Assembly: GCF_022662375.1 (NCBI RefSeq)
Contig: NZ_JAKNQL010000005.1
Location: forward strand, 62,001-126,000
Origin: Pseudomonas sp. CROZ-RG-20F-R04-15
GTDB lineage: Bacteria > Pseudomonadota > Gammaproteobacteria > Pseudomonadales > Pseudomonadaceae
Direction: 5' to 3'
Length of the DNA: 64,000 nt
Shown here: in pieces, positions 1 through 7,883 of the stretch
Numbering within the stretch: the first letter of the stretch is position 1
How the letters are laid out: the number at the start of each line of letters is the position of its first letter
Notes under the pieces: model-generated
Databases searched by the model: none
What the model saw: only the letters and a program-made list of their open reading frames with translations
Told to the model about the DNA's origin: nothing
Program-made: the position numbers and the translations under genes

Positions 1-706
1 CGATGATTTCGCAGCGACGATCATGACCAACCAGAAATTGCGCCACGGCTTCGACCGGTTTTTGTGTAGCGGACAGGCCGATGCGGGTCAGCGGTTCGGC
101 GCACAACGCTTGCAGGCGTTCAAGGCTCAGCGCCAGGTGGCTGCCGCGCTTGCCGGCGGCTATTGCGTGGATTTCATCGATGATCACCGTGCGCGTGGTG
201 CCGAGCATTTTTCGTCCGGATTCGGAGCCGAGCAGCACGTAAAGCGATTCCGGTGTGGTCACCAGAATGTGCGGTGCCGATTTGCGCATGGCCGCGCGTT
301 CTTTCTGCGGGGTGTCACCGGTACGCACGGCGGTGGTGATTTGCAGTTCGGGCAGGTTCATCTGCCGCAGTTGCCCGGTAATTCCGGCCAGCGGGTTTTG
401 CAGGTTGATGCGGATGTCGTTGGACAGCGCTTTCAGCGGCGAAACGTAGACCACCAGGGTTTCGGCGGGCAGACCGTCGGGGTTTTCCAGGCCACGGTGG
501 ACGAGGTCGTCGAGCACGGCGAGAAATGCAGTGAGGGTTTTTCCGGAACCGGTGGGCGCGGCGATCAGTGTCGAACGACGCTGGCGGATCAACGGCCATG
601 CGCGGGCCTGGGCGGCGGTAACCGTCGCGAATGTGTGGCTGAACCAGGCGCTGACGGCGGGGTGAAAGCCTGCCAGGGCCGCGTCCGTGGGGATGGGCAG
701 ATTCAT
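1..706 (-). CDS. lhr: Lhr-type DEAD/DEAH-box helicase, N-terminal part only
   Basis: The minus-strand frame stays open from an ATG at 706 to the window edge, so only the first 235 residues or so are present and the C-terminus lies outside. The protein starts [16 protein letters not shown]. It shows superfamily 2 helicase motifs in order: Walker [21 protein letters not shown], motif II IDEIHAI and motif III LSATQ. The spacing and the phrase [19 protein letters not shown] are typical of Lhr (large helicase-related) proteins, ATP-driven DNA/RNA translocases linked to DNA repair that are usually about 1400 residues long in pseudomonads. The full length and the C-terminal Lhr-specific domains cannot be checked here. 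The gene is transcribed away from its right-hand neighbour, with a REP palindrome in the shared gap. Confidence 0.88.
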   Translation of the reverse strand, partial: MNLPIPTDAALAGFHPAVSAWFSHTFATVTAAQARAWPLIRQRRSTLIAAPTGSGKTLTAFLAVLDDLVHRGLENPDGLPAETLVVYVSPLKALSNDIRINLQNPLAGITGQLRQMNLPELQITTAVRTGDTPQKERAAMRKSAPHILVTTPESLYVLLGSESGRKMLGTTRTVIIDEIHAIAAGKRGSHLALSLERLQALCAEPLTRIGLSATQKPVEAVAQFLVGHDRRCEII

Positions 707-773
707 GATTTAAGTTATGCGGGCGCGGGTGGGAAGATGCAAGTACCGCTGGGATCTTCAGTGTCTGGCCGGA

Positions 774-856
774 CCCCTTCGCGAGCAGGCTCGCTCCCAC
801 AAGGGATTTGCGGCGTACACAAATCCCTTGTGGGAGCGAGCCTGCTCGCGAAGGGG
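774..856. repeat. REPIN: perfect 37-bp inverted repeat
   Basis: The left arm 774-810 and the right arm 820-856 are exact reverse complements over 37 bases, with a 9-base loop at 811-819. Each arm carries the Pseudomonas REP core TCGCGAGCAGGCTCGCTCCC. The element fills most of the 307-base gap 707-1013 between the helicase and the divergent sugar-nucleotide gene. The remainder, about 860-1013, probably holds the promoter of the latter, but I see no clear box. Confidence 0.93.
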
Positions 857-1013
857 CCAGTGGCCATGACACAAATCCCTGCGATGTACACTTTACGGAT
901 GACGGTTGCGCACTAAACCCGCAAAATGCAACGATTCCGGCAATTATCGACGACGGTTCCACAAGATCCGTCGCTAAAGCCATCGTTCCAATCAGACTGG
1001 GCCTGCTGACTCT

Positions 1014-1898
1014 ATGCGAATGCGCCTTATGTTACTGGGCGGCGGAAATGCCCTTGGGCAGGCGCTGATTCGCCTCGGTGCGGAGGAAGACATCGGTTTC
1101 CTCGCCCCCCGCCCGCCCGAAAACGGCTGGGATGCCGCGAGCCTGACCCAATTGCTCGACGACACCCGTCCCGATGCGTTGATCAACCTCGCCTACTATT
1201 TCGACTGGTTCCAGGCCGAAACCGTCAGCGAAAGTCGCATGGCCGGGCAGGAACGCGCGGTTGAGCGTCTGGCCGAACTATGCCAGCACCACAACATCGT
1301 TCTTGTGCAGCCATCCAGTTATCGGGTGTTCGATGGTTCGCGTGCCACGGCGTACAGCGAAAAAGACGAACCGGTGCCCCTCGGATTGCGCGGTCAGGCG
1401 TTGTGGCGCATCGAGCAAAGCGTGCGCGCCACGTGCCCGCAACACGTTTTGCTACGATTTGGCTGGTTGCTCGATGACAGCCCGGATGGCACCCTCGGTC
1501 GCTTCCTGGCGCGTGCCGAGCAGCCAGAAGAATTGCTCCTGGCCGATGATCGCCGCGGTAATCCGACGCCGGTCGATGACGCCGCGCGAGTGATCATTTC
1601 GGTACTCAAGCAACTCGATTGCGCGGCGCCGCTATGGGGCACTTATCACTACGCCGGCCACGAGGCAACGACACCGCTGGCGTTGGGGCAAGCGATTTTG
1701 ACTGAAGCACGCAGCCTGCATGCGCTGGCTATCGAAGCACCGACCGCCCAGGCCCACGCCGCGCGGCCGGACGCTGCCGAGGAGCCGCAACACGCGGTGC
1801 TGGCCTGCAAGAAAATTCTGCACACTTTCGGGATCAAGCCGCGCGCCTGGCGTGCCGCACTCCCGGGCTTACTGGACAGGTTCTACCGTCATGGCTAA
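1014..1898 (+). CDS. sugar-nucleotide-binding / RmlD-like short-chain reductase
   Basis: The 294-residue protein begins MRMRLMLLGGGNALGQALIRLG, a glycine-rich Rossmann NAD(P)-binding motif slightly off the classic GxxGxxG. Later segments (NLAYYFDWFQ, VQPSSYRVFDG, ALWRIEQ, RFGWLLDD, DDRRGNPTPVDDAARVI) match the layout of RmlD-type dTDP-4-dehydrorhamnose reductases and related extended short-chain dehydrogenases. The catalytic YxxxK is not clean, so activity is uncertain. An ATG at 1020 would give a version two residues shorter. Its stop overlaps the next start by 8 bases, which implies translational coupling with the epimerase-like partner. The two probably act on the same nucleotide sugar or cell-surface precursor, but no substrate can be named. 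Confidence 0.78.
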   Translation: MRMRLMLLGGGNALGQALIRLGAEEDIGFLAPRPPENGWDAASLTQLLDDTRPDALINLAYYFDWFQAETVSESRMAGQERAVERLAELCQHHNIVLVQPSSYRVFDGSRATAYSEKDEPVPLGLRGQALWRIEQSVRATCPQHVLLRFGWLLDDSPDGTLGRFLARAEQPEELLLADDRRGNPTPVDDAARVIISVLKQLDCAAPLWGTYHYAGHEATTPLALGQAILTEARSLHALAIEAPTAQAHAARPDAAEEPQHAVLACKKILHTFGIKPRAWRAALPGLLDRFYRHG

Positions 1899-2823
1899 AG
1901 GGACTGTATTAATCACCGGCGGAGCCGGTTTCATTGGCTCACACCTGACCGATGCCTTGCTCGCTGCCGGGCACTCGGTGCGCATCCTCGACGACTTGTC
2001 GACCGGCAAACGCAGCAATCTGCCACTGGATAATCCTAAGCTTGAGCTGATTGTTGGCGATGTCGCCGATGCGGCGCTGGTAGCCAAGGCCATGCACGGC
2101 TGCAGCGCGGTCGCTCACTTGGCGGCGGTGGCGTCGGTGCAGGCGTCGGTGGATGATCCGGTAAAAACTCACCAGAGCAATTTCATCGGCACGCTGAACG
2201 TCTGCGAAGCCATGCGTCTGGCCGGGGTCAAGCGTGTGGTGTATGCCTCCAGTGCGGCGGTGTACGGCAACAACGGTGAGGGCGAATCGATTGATGAAGA
2301 CACGCCCAAAGCGCCGCTGACGCCTTACGCCTCGGACAAGTTGGCGGGCGAACACTATTTCGATTTCTATCGCCGCCAGCATGCGCTGGAGCCGGTGATT
2401 TTCCGCTTCTTCAACATCTTCGGCCCGCGCCAGGATCCGTCCTCGCCGTATTCCGGGGTGATCAGCATCTTCAGCGAACGCGCGCAGAAAGGCTTGCCGA
2501 TTACCGTGTTCGGTGATGGTGAGCAGACGCGCGATTTCCTCTATGTCGAAGACCTCGTCGATCTGCTGGTGCAGGCGATCGAAAAACCTGAAGTGGACGT
2601 CGGAGCGGTGAACGTCGGCTGGAATCAGTCGATGAGCCTCAAGCAGATGCTTGAAGCGCTGCAAGCAGTGGTCGGTGAATTGCCGCCGATCAGTTATGGC
2701 CCGGCACGTTCAGGTGATATCCGGCATTCGCGGGCGAACAATGCTCGATTGCTGGAGCGCTTCAAACTGCCGCAGCAGACGCCGATGAGCGTGGGTTTGG
2801 CGCGGTTGTTGGGGCGTGCCTGA
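1891..2823 (+). CDS. NAD-dependent epimerase/dehydratase, extended SDR family
   Basis: The 310-residue protein starts at the ATG at 1891, inside the end of the previous gene. An upstream in-frame extension to 1720 exists but only duplicates coding space. The N-terminus VLITGGAGFIGSHLTDALL is the NAD-binding GxxGxxG, followed by LDDLSTGKRSNL, HLAAVASV, the serine-bearing YASSAAVYG and the catalytic YASDK (YxxxK). FRFFNIFGPRQDP and GDGEQTRDFLYVEDL are hallmark segments of UDP-glucose-4-epimerase-like enzymes. It most likely interconverts or dehydrates a UDP-sugar in the cytosol for polysaccharide or lipopolysaccharide synthesis. The exact sugar is unknown. A GC-rich repeat element starts six bases after its stop. 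Confidence 0.88.
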   Translation: MAKGTVLITGGAGFIGSHLTDALLAAGHSVRILDDLSTGKRSNLPLDNPKLELIVGDVADAALVAKAMHGCSAVAHLAAVASVQASVDDPVKTHQSNFIGTLNVCEAMRLAGVKRVVYASSAAVYGNNGEGESIDEDTPKAPLTPYASDKLAGEHYFDFYRRQHALEPVIFRFFNIFGPRQDPSSPYSGVISIFSERAQKGLPITVFGDGEQTRDFLYVEDLVDLLVQAIEKPEVDVGAVNVGWNQSMSLKQMLEALQAVVGELPPISYGPARSGDIRHSRANNARLLERFKLPQQTPMSVGLARLLGRA

Positions 2824-2829
2824 AAAGAG

Positions 2830-2986
2830 CCCCTCACCCTAACCCTCTCCCGGGGGGAGAGGGGACTGACCGAGGTGTTTGTGCGTGATACATCGACCTG
2901 AAATATCGAGTCGAACTCGAATTTGAAAAGCACACAAATCGGCTCCCTTTCCCCCTCTCCCTGAGGGAGAGGGCTGGGGTGAGGGG
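2830..2986. repeat. 157-bp GC-rich element with nested inverted repeats, copy 1
   Basis: The outer arms 2830-2851 and 2965-2986 are inverted with 20 of 22 positions pairing. Each end is also a small hairpin (CCCTCTCCC facing GGGAGAGGG). The interior carries CGACCTGAAATATCGAG at 2894-2910, which is repeated exactly in a second copy at 50070-50219. It begins six bases after the stop at 2823. It fills much of the 366-base gap 2824-3189, which otherwise holds only the terminator at 3025-3055. Confidence 0.88.
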
Positions 2987-3024
2987 GAAATCCAGCTCAC
3001 GCCAAAAAATTTCAGGCAGACATG

Positions 3025-3055
3025 AAAAAGGCGCCCTTTGACAGGCGCCTTTTTC
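3025..3055. terminator. bidirectional Rho-independent terminator
   Basis: The stem AGGCGCC / GGCGCCT around an 8-base loop is flanked by A5 on the left and T5 on the right, so it can stop transcription on both strands. It separates the plus-strand epimerase gene from the minus-strand porin gene. Confidence 0.85.
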
Positions 3056-3189
3056 ACGGCCGGAATATGTCGCTATCCCTGTGGCGAGGGAATGTTATCC
3101 CCCGATCAACTGCGTAATGTCGCCGTCAGTTCTAAGTCTGCCCACCACCAAGCCTCATTCACCACCACGTGAACGTTCGGTAACTCGAC

Positions 3190-3888
3190 TTAGAACTTAT
3201 AGCCCAAACCGACCATGTAGATGAACGGATCCACATCCACGTTCACCCGTGCGCGAGTGCCCGGTGCAACGGCGTTGTTCTCGACGGTAGCGCGGGTATC
3301 GATGTCGATGTAGCGCACTTGGGCGTTGAGCATGATGTTGTCGGTCAGCATGTAGTCTGCACCGACCTGCCAGGCCAGACCCCAGGAGTTTTTCGCCTTG
3401 AAGTTGCTGAAACCGTTGGCGCTGGCTTCGCTGCCGACGTGCTCGTCATAGATCCAGGTGTAGTTGATGCCACCGCCGACGTAAGGCTGGAACGGCGACT
3501 TCGAATCCAGCGGGTAGTACACAACGCTGAGAGTCGGCGGCAAGTGTTTCAGGGTGCCGAGCTTGCCGTTGGCCGCTGGCAGGGCAGTGCCCTTGAGTTT
3601 GACGTCATGCTCGAATGGCGTGGCCGCGAGCAACTCGAGGCCGACGTGATCGGTCAGCATGTAGGCGAAGTTCAGACCCAGTTGGGTGTCGCTGCTCATG
3701 GTCGCCTTGCCGCCCAGATTGGTGCCGCTCAACGGACCCTGATCGACCTTGACGCTGGAGCTGTCGGCCTTCGGGTTGACGGTGATTGCACCGGCGCGGA
3801 TGAGAATGTCACCGGCTTCGTGGGCATGGGCGAGCGGGGCTGCGAGCGCGAGGGCAAACAGCGAAGCGCTGAGCAAGGACTTGTTCAT
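3190..3888 (-). CDS. oprG: OmpW-family outer-membrane protein (OprG type)
   Basis: The 232-residue protein has a clear signal peptide (MNKSLLSASLFALALAAPLAHA). The mature part then shows the OmpW pattern: HEAGDILIRAGAITVNPK at the start, LGLNFAYMLTDHVGLELLAATPF, LPPTLSVVYYP, PFQPYVGGGINYTWI and a C-terminal VGLGYKF that ends in the aromatic residue needed for Bam insertion. OmpW proteins are small eight-stranded beta barrels that pass hydrophobic molecules. Length, gene position and the neighbouring zinc-type ABC operon match OprG of P. aeruginosa, whose expression is known to rise under low oxygen through ANR. An ANR-like palindrome is present upstream at 3955-3968. Confidence 0.92.
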   Translation of the reverse strand: MNKSLLSASLFALALAAPLAHAHEAGDILIRAGAITVNPKADSSSVKVDQGPLSGTNLGGKATMSSDTQLGLNFAYMLTDHVGLELLAATPFEHDVKLKGTALPAANGKLGTLKHLPPTLSVVYYPLDSKSPFQPYVGGGINYTWIYDEHVGSEASANGFSNFKAKNSWGLAWQVGADYMLTDNIMLNAQVRYIDIDTRATVENNAVAPGTRARVNVDVDPFIYMVGLGYKF

Positions 3889-3954
3889 GGGGGCTCCGAA
3901 AGGACGTTAAAAATGTTCGATGTCCTATGGTACGAAGCCAACTGATACGGTCTT

Positions 3955-3968
3955 TTGACTCAGCTCAA
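3955..3968. promoter_or_regulatory. ANR/FNR-like box upstream of oprG
   Basis: The sequence TTGACTCAGCTCAA keeps the TTGA-N6-TCAA core of the FNR/ANR site TTGAT-N4-ATCAA, with the two inner positions altered. It lies 67-80 bases upstream of the oprG start. A class II arrangement would place the transcription start near 3920. Confidence 0.55.
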
Positions 3969-4009
3969 TGAAACAGTGAAGGGGCGGGTTTTTGCGGAAC
4001 CTTTGCCGG

Positions 4010-4106
4010 CCCCTTCGCGAGCAAGCTCGCTCCCACAGTGATCGAGTCGACCACAAAATTATGGTCACCACCGAAACCTGTGGGAGCGAGCCTGCTCGCG
4101 AAGGGG
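4010..4106. repeat. REPIN (REP pair)
   Basis: Two inverted REP sequences, 4010-4039 and 4078-4106, face each other across a 38-base spacer between oprG and the DUF3299 gene. The core is CGCGAGCAAGCTCGCTCCCA and its mate. Confidence 0.88.
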
Positions 4107-4136
4107 GCATTGCAAACAGCACAAAATTACCGGGAA

Positions 4137-4655
4137 TTACTCCGGCAGCTCATACACATAAATCTTGTCGGCATCCATCTGATACCCGGCATCCGCCAGT
4201 TCGCTGCTCGATGCCTTGACCTGCAATGGCCCCTCGACCCAGTACGGCTGATACAGCTCATCGAGCTTCACGCCCAACTCGCTTTTCACGTGCACGATCT
4301 GGTTCGATGGCGGTGGTGGCACGTGGATGCAGGCGCCGAAATACGGCACCAGCAAAAAGTCGGTGGTGCGTCCCTCTTCATTGACTTCCAGCGGCACGAT
4401 GTAGCCCGGCAAACGAATGTTCTGACCGTCGAGTGATTGCACCACCGGCGCATCCGGCATGTCCTGCTTCGCCGCTGGCGCCGCCTCGGCAGATAACGCA
4501 TCACTCATCTTCGACATGTCATGCAGCGGGGTCATGTTCGGCACTTCCGGCGCGGCGTCCGGCGGAATCATCTCCGACCACGTCAGGTCTTTCGGCGCCG
4601 CTGCCCACACGGGCAGGGCGATCAGCAACAGCAGCGCGAGTGCAGCGCGGGGCAT
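4137..4655 (-). CDS. DUF3299 periplasmic protein of a zinc-type ABC operon
   Basis: The 172-residue protein has a signal sequence, MPRAALALLLLIALPVWAAA. Its body contains LDGQNIRLPGYIVPLE and FLLVPYFGACIHVPPPPSNQIVHV, which mark the DUF3299 family. The start at 4655 is chosen because GAGGA sits eight bases upstream. An ATG at 4670 overlapping the permease stop as ATGA is the alternative. The gene is last in a minus-strand operon after the His-rich protein, ATPase and permease. The same four families occur together in the Zur-controlled PA4063-PA4066 cluster of P. aeruginosa and in the Vibrio Zrg system. The CIHVPPPP segment has a Cys-His pair that might bind metal. Its biochemical role is not established. 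Confidence 0.82.
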   Translation of the reverse strand: MPRAALALLLLIALPVWAAAPKDLTWSEMIPPDAAPEVPNMTPLHDMSKMSDALSAEAAPAAKQDMPDAPVVQSLDGQNIRLPGYIVPLEVNEEGRTTDFLLVPYFGACIHVPPPPSNQIVHVKSELGVKLDELYQPYWVEGPLQVKASSSELADAGYQMDADKIYVYELPE

Positions 4656-4666
4656 GGTGAACATCC

Positions 4667-5932
4667 TCATAAACGGATCGACAGGCCATCGGCCAGGGAT
4701 TGGCGGTACGCGCGCCAGGCCGGCACGCTGCCCATCAGCAGCGCGGCGGCCAGAATGCCACCGAGCAGCGTCCATTCATACTCGCTCGGCCACGCCAGCG
4801 GCAGGAACAAACCGTAATTGGCCTGCACGTAGCCCTGCGCAGCGGCGATGCCGATGTACAGCAAAGCAAGTCCGGCAATCACACCGGTCAACGCCAAAGC
4901 AAAGGCTTCCAGCACCAACAGGCTCGCGATATGCCACGGCCGCGCGCCGACCGAACGCAGAATCGCCATCTCGCGGCGCCGTTCGTTGAGGCTGGTGAGA
5001 ATCGCCGTGAGCATGCCGATCAACCCGGTCAGCACCACGAACAGAGAAACCACGAACAGCGCTTTTTCGGCAGTGCTCATCAGGCTCCACAACTCTTGCA
5101 GGGCCACGCCCGGCAGGATCGCCAGCATCGGCTCGCCACGGAATTCGTTGATCTCGCGTTGCAGCGCAAACGTGGAAATCTTGCTGTTGAGACCAAGCAT
5201 GAACGCGGTGATTGCTTGCGGCGTCAGGTCCATGTTGCGCGCCTGATCCGCCGTGATCCGGCCGTTGCCGCGCGCCGGCACGCCGTTGTGCCAGTCGATG
5301 TGAATCGCCTCCATGCCACCGAGGCTGATGTGCAGCGTGCGGTCCACCGGAGTGCCAGTGCGCTTGAGAATGCCGACCACGGTAAACGGTTTGTCATCGT
5401 GTTTGACCAGACTGATCGCCGCCACGCCGTGGGCCAGCACCAGTTGGTCGCCGAGTTTGTAGTGCAGCGCGTCGGCCACTTCGGCACCGAGCACCACTTC
5501 AAACGGATCTGTCGCAAACGCGCGACCGTCGGCCAGTGCCAGGTGTTGCTGGCGACCGTATTGGTAATGTTCGAAATAGGCTTCAGTGGTGCCCATCACG
5601 CGGTAACCGCGATGGGAATCGCCGAGGGACATCGGGATTGCCCACTTCACTTTCGGGTTGCTGGCGAAGTGTTCGAAGCTGTCCCAACGGATGTTGTTGG
5701 TGGCGTTGCCGATGCGGAACACCGAGTACAGCAGCAGATTTACCGAGCCGGAACGCGCGCCGACGATCAGGTCGGTGCCACTGATGGTGCTGGCGAAACT
5801 GGCTTTGGCTTCGGTGCGCACACGCTCGACGGCGAGCAGCAGGCACACCGACAGGGCGATGGCGAAGGCAGTGAGCAACGCGGTAAAGCGGCGGTTGGCC
5901 AGGCTGGCCATGGCCAGACGAAACAGATACAT
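4667..5932 (-). CDS. FtsX-like ABC transporter permease, zinc-type operon
   Basis: The 421-residue protein starts at 5932 (MYLFRLAMASLANRRFTALL), one base after the ATPase stop. It has an N-terminal membrane segment (ALLTAFAIALSVCLLLAV), a large periplasmic domain, and three C-terminal membrane segments (ALFVVSLFVVLTGLIGMLTAIL, ASLLVLEAFALALTGVIAGLALLYIGIA, WTLLGGILAAALLMGSVPAW). The SLNERRREMAILRSVGARP loop is the FtsX/MacB-type coupling helix that touches the ATPase. This architecture belongs to the type VII (MacB/LolCDE-like) ABC systems rather than to ZnuB-like importers. Whether it moves zinc, a zinc-loaded protein or something else across the inner membrane is open. Confidence 0.88.
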   Translation of the reverse strand: MYLFRLAMASLANRRFTALLTAFAIALSVCLLLAVERVRTEAKASFASTISGTDLIVGARSGSVNLLLYSVFRIGNATNNIRWDSFEHFASNPKVKWAIPMSLGDSHRGYRVMGTTEAYFEHYQYGRQQHLALADGRAFATDPFEVVLGAEVADALHYKLGDQLVLAHGVAAISLVKHDDKPFTVVGILKRTGTPVDRTLHISLGGMEAIHIDWHNGVPARGNGRITADQARNMDLTPQAITAFMLGLNSKISTFALQREINEFRGEPMLAILPGVALQELWSLMSTAEKALFVVSLFVVLTGLIGMLTAILTSLNERRREMAILRSVGARPWHIASLLVLEAFALALTGVIAGLALLYIGIAAAQGYVQANYGLFLPLAWPSEYEWTLLGGILAAALLMGSVPAWRAYRQSLADGLSIRL

Positions 5933-5933
5933 C

Positions 5934-6644
5934 TCAGACCTCGGCAGACGTGGCGGCGCGATTGAGCTCGGCCAGGGACAGGTGACGGTCGAACAGCGGC
6001 GCCAGACTCTGGTCATGGCTGACGAACAGCAGACTGGAACCGGCTTCACGGCATTCGGCGAACAGCAGGCGGATGAAGTTTTCCCGGGCGTCGTAATCCA
6101 GCGCCGAGGTCGGTTCGTCGGCGATCACCAGCTCGGGTTGGCCGATCAACGCTCGCGCGGCGGCGACCCGTTGCTGTTGACCGATCGACAACGAATCGGC
6201 GCGACGGCTGAGGATGCTTTCATCCTTCAGGCCCAAGTGGGCGAGGAGGGTGGCAGCGGCTTGGTCGACGCTGCCGTGACGCTGTTTCGCCCGTTGCGCG
6301 CGCAATTTGGAAAAGTGACACGGCAGTTCAACGTTTTCGCGCACCGAAAGGAATGGCAGCAAGTTGAACTGCTGGAAAATGTAGCCGGTGTGATCGACGC
6401 GAAAGGTGTCGCGGGCGCCGGCGGAGAGTTCGGTCAGTTCCTGGCCGAGCAGACGGATGCTGCCGCGACCGGGTTTCTGCACGCCACCGAGGAGGCCGAG
6501 CAGGGTGGTCTTGCCGCTGCCGCTGGGGCCCTTGAGGAACAGGGTTTCGCCGGCTTCCAGACGAAACGCCGGGATGTCCAGCAGTTGCGGGTGACCGGGC
6601 CAGTTGAAGCCCAGGTCGGACAGTTCGATGAGTGCTTGGGTCAT
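5934..6644 (-). CDS. ABC transporter ATP-binding protein, zinc-type operon
   Basis: The 236-residue ATPase (start MTQALIELSDLGFNW) has Walker A GPSGSGKT, Q-loop YIFQQFNLLPFL, signature motif LSIGQQQRVAAARAL, Walker B LVIADEPTSALD and the switch histidine in LLFVSHDQ. It belongs to the LolD/MacB-like class that pairs with FtsX-type permeases, consistent with the next gene. An upstream ATG at 6671 would add nine residues, but it lies against a REP hairpin and has no ribosome site, so 6644 is preferred. It provides the energy for the transporter encoded in this operon. Confidence 0.9.
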   Translation of the reverse strand: MTQALIELSDLGFNWPGHPQLLDIPAFRLEAGETLFLKGPSGSGKTTLLGLLGGVQKPGRGSIRLLGQELTELSAGARDTFRVDHTGYIFQQFNLLPFLSVRENVELPCHFSKLRAQRAKQRHGSVDQAAATLLAHLGLKDESILSRRADSLSIGQQQRVAAARALIGQPELVIADEPTSALDYDARENFIRLLFAECREAGSSLLFVSHDQSLAPLFDRHLSLAELNRAATSAEV

Positions 6645-6673
6645 GGCACCAGTTTCATGAGGTGAACACATAA

Positions 6674-6770
6674 CCCCTGTGGGAGCGAGCTTGCTCGCGA
6701 AAGCGGCAGATCAGTCAATTCAAAGGCGCCTGACGAATCGCATTCGCGAGCAAGCTCGCTCCCACAAGGG
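6674..6770. repeat. REPIN (REP pair) inside the zinc-type operon
   Basis: Inverted REPs at 6674-6703 and 6741-6770 lie between the His-rich protein gene and the ATPase gene, so they are likely to be transcribed. They may change relative expression or mRNA stability of the two parts of the operon. Confidence 0.88.
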
Positions 6771-6784
6771 TATTTCGGTGAGGC

Positions 6785-7384
6785 TTAGAATTTCAGCGCG
6801 GCAGCCTTGGCCGTTACTTCGGTGCCTTGCTGGCCGCTGGCGCTGATCAGTTGTACCTGAATTTTCTGCGTCGCCGGGAAGGTATTGAAAATGTTCGCCA
6901 GATCCAGGGTCTTCAGCGCACCCGGCGTGGCACAGCTGAATTGATAATGCGCGTGGATTTCGCTGTGGTCGTGGTGATGCTCGTGACCGTCCTTGTCCGC
7001 TTCATCTGCGTCATGGTCGTCTGCATCCGGCTTGTCGCCGAACAACGGGCTCTCCAGCTCCTGGCTGACCACTTTGCAACCGGCAGCAGACGGCAGGCTG
7101 AACAGGGCCAGCGGTTTTTCCAGTTGCACACGGGCGGCAGCGACTTTGGCTTTGTCGGCATCGCTGGTGGCGACGTGTTCGAAACCGACGAGGTTCATCG
7201 CCGGGCTTTCCAGCTCCAGCTCCAGGGTCTGGCCATCCAGCGCCGCGTTCAGTCGACCGACGCCGTGTTCATGCGCGCCGAGGCTGCCGTGTTCATGATC
7301 GTGATCGTGGTCATGCTCATCAGCCGCGTGGGCGATGGCCAGCGGCAACAGGGCAAACGGCAAAACGAGCAGCAGACGACGCAT
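6785..7384 (-). CDS. His-rich periplasmic zinc-associated protein, DUF2796 (ZrgA-like)
   Basis: The 199-residue protein has a signal peptide (MRRLLLVLPFALLPLAIAHA). A histidine and acid cluster follows immediately (DEHDHDHDHEHGS). A second cluster sits near residues 120-140 (DDHDADEADKDGHEHHHDH). Such clusters bind divalent metal, most likely zinc, in the periplasm. The remainder (LGAHEHGVGRLNAALDG, LELESPAMNLVGFEH, YQFSCATPGALKTLDLANIFNTFP) is the DUF2796/ZrgA pattern. It is the first gene of the four-gene operon and sits behind a Zur-like site, so expression under zinc starvation is expected. It would hand metal to the FtsX-type transporter, but this is inferred from context. Confidence 0.88.
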   Translation of the reverse strand: MRRLLLVLPFALLPLAIAHAADEHDHDHDHEHGSLGAHEHGVGRLNAALDGQTLELELESPAMNLVGFEHVATSDADKAKVAAARVQLEKPLALFSLPSAAGCKVVSQELESPLFGDKPDADDHDADEADKDGHEHHHDHSEIHAHYQFSCATPGALKTLDLANIFNTFPATQKIQVQLISASGQQGTEVTAKAAALKF

Positions 7385-7420
7385 GGCGGTCTCCGGGAAG
7401 TAAAGTGAAGAGTTTGTTAT

Positions 7421-7433
7421 GTAATCTTATAAC
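7421..7433. promoter_or_regulatory. Zur-like operator
   Basis: GTAATCTTATAAC matches the inverted core GTTAT-N3-ATAAC of gammaproteobacterial Zur boxes at 9 of 10 fixed positions. It lies about 40 bases upstream of the His-rich gene start at 7384. An overlapping longer symmetric reading, GTTAT-N8-ATAAC, covers 7416-7433. Confidence 0.6.
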
Positions 7434-7519
7434 GAAAGTGCGCAGAGTTTGCCCGTGCGCTTGGCGTTGCACAAGTCCCGTGGGAGCATGCAGGTCAGAA
7501 AAGTGCAGGAGCGAACTGA

Positions 7520-7879
7520 ATGTTGCGGATACGCGGAACCGTCGGCGATGTGCCGGTGGACTTGACGGTGGAACTGGATGACAACGACTGGGCAAAGCTC
7601 GGTTCAGCGCTGAATGGGCAGGCGCCGAGCGCTCAATCTGAGGCGGTCGCATCAGCCCCGGCAGCGAAACCGATGAATCAGGACGATGCGTTGTGGCAGG
7701 TGGCAAAGGATCTGTTGCGCAAGGCCGGGCAGCTCAGCGGGCCGGATCTGCTTGATCAGCTTGAAGGGCTGACCGGGAGTGCGGCGGCGGGCAAGCGCTT
7801 GCTGGTACGCCTGCGCCATAGTTCGGACGTGAAAGTGGTGAGCGGCGGGGATACGCCGCTCTACAGCTGGATCGAGTGA
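7520..7879 (+). CDS. conserved hypothetical small protein
   Basis: I do not recognise a named family in this 119-residue protein. It has a strand-rich start (MLRIRGTVGDVPVDLTVELDDNDW), an Ala/Pro linker around residues 38-50 (SEAVASAPAAKP) and a helical C-terminal part (DDALWQVAKDLLRKAG, DLLDQLEGLTGSAAAGKRLLVRL). It has no signal peptide or membrane segment, so it is probably cytosolic. It is a stand-alone plus-strand gene convergent with the CnoX-type gene, whose stop lies four bases past its own. Confidence 0.75.
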   Translation: MLRIRGTVGDVPVDLTVELDDNDWAKLGSALNGQAPSAQSEAVASAPAAKPMNQDDALWQVAKDLLRKAGQLSGPDLLDQLEGLTGSAAAGKRLLVRLRHSSDVKVVSGGDTPLYSWIE

Positions 7880-7883
7880 GCGC

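Noticed and set aside
23..916. A 297-residue plus-strand reading frame at the window start
   Set aside because: It lies opposite the Lhr helicase frame, whose helicase motifs are clear, and it runs on into the REPIN. It is a GC-rich antisense shadow.
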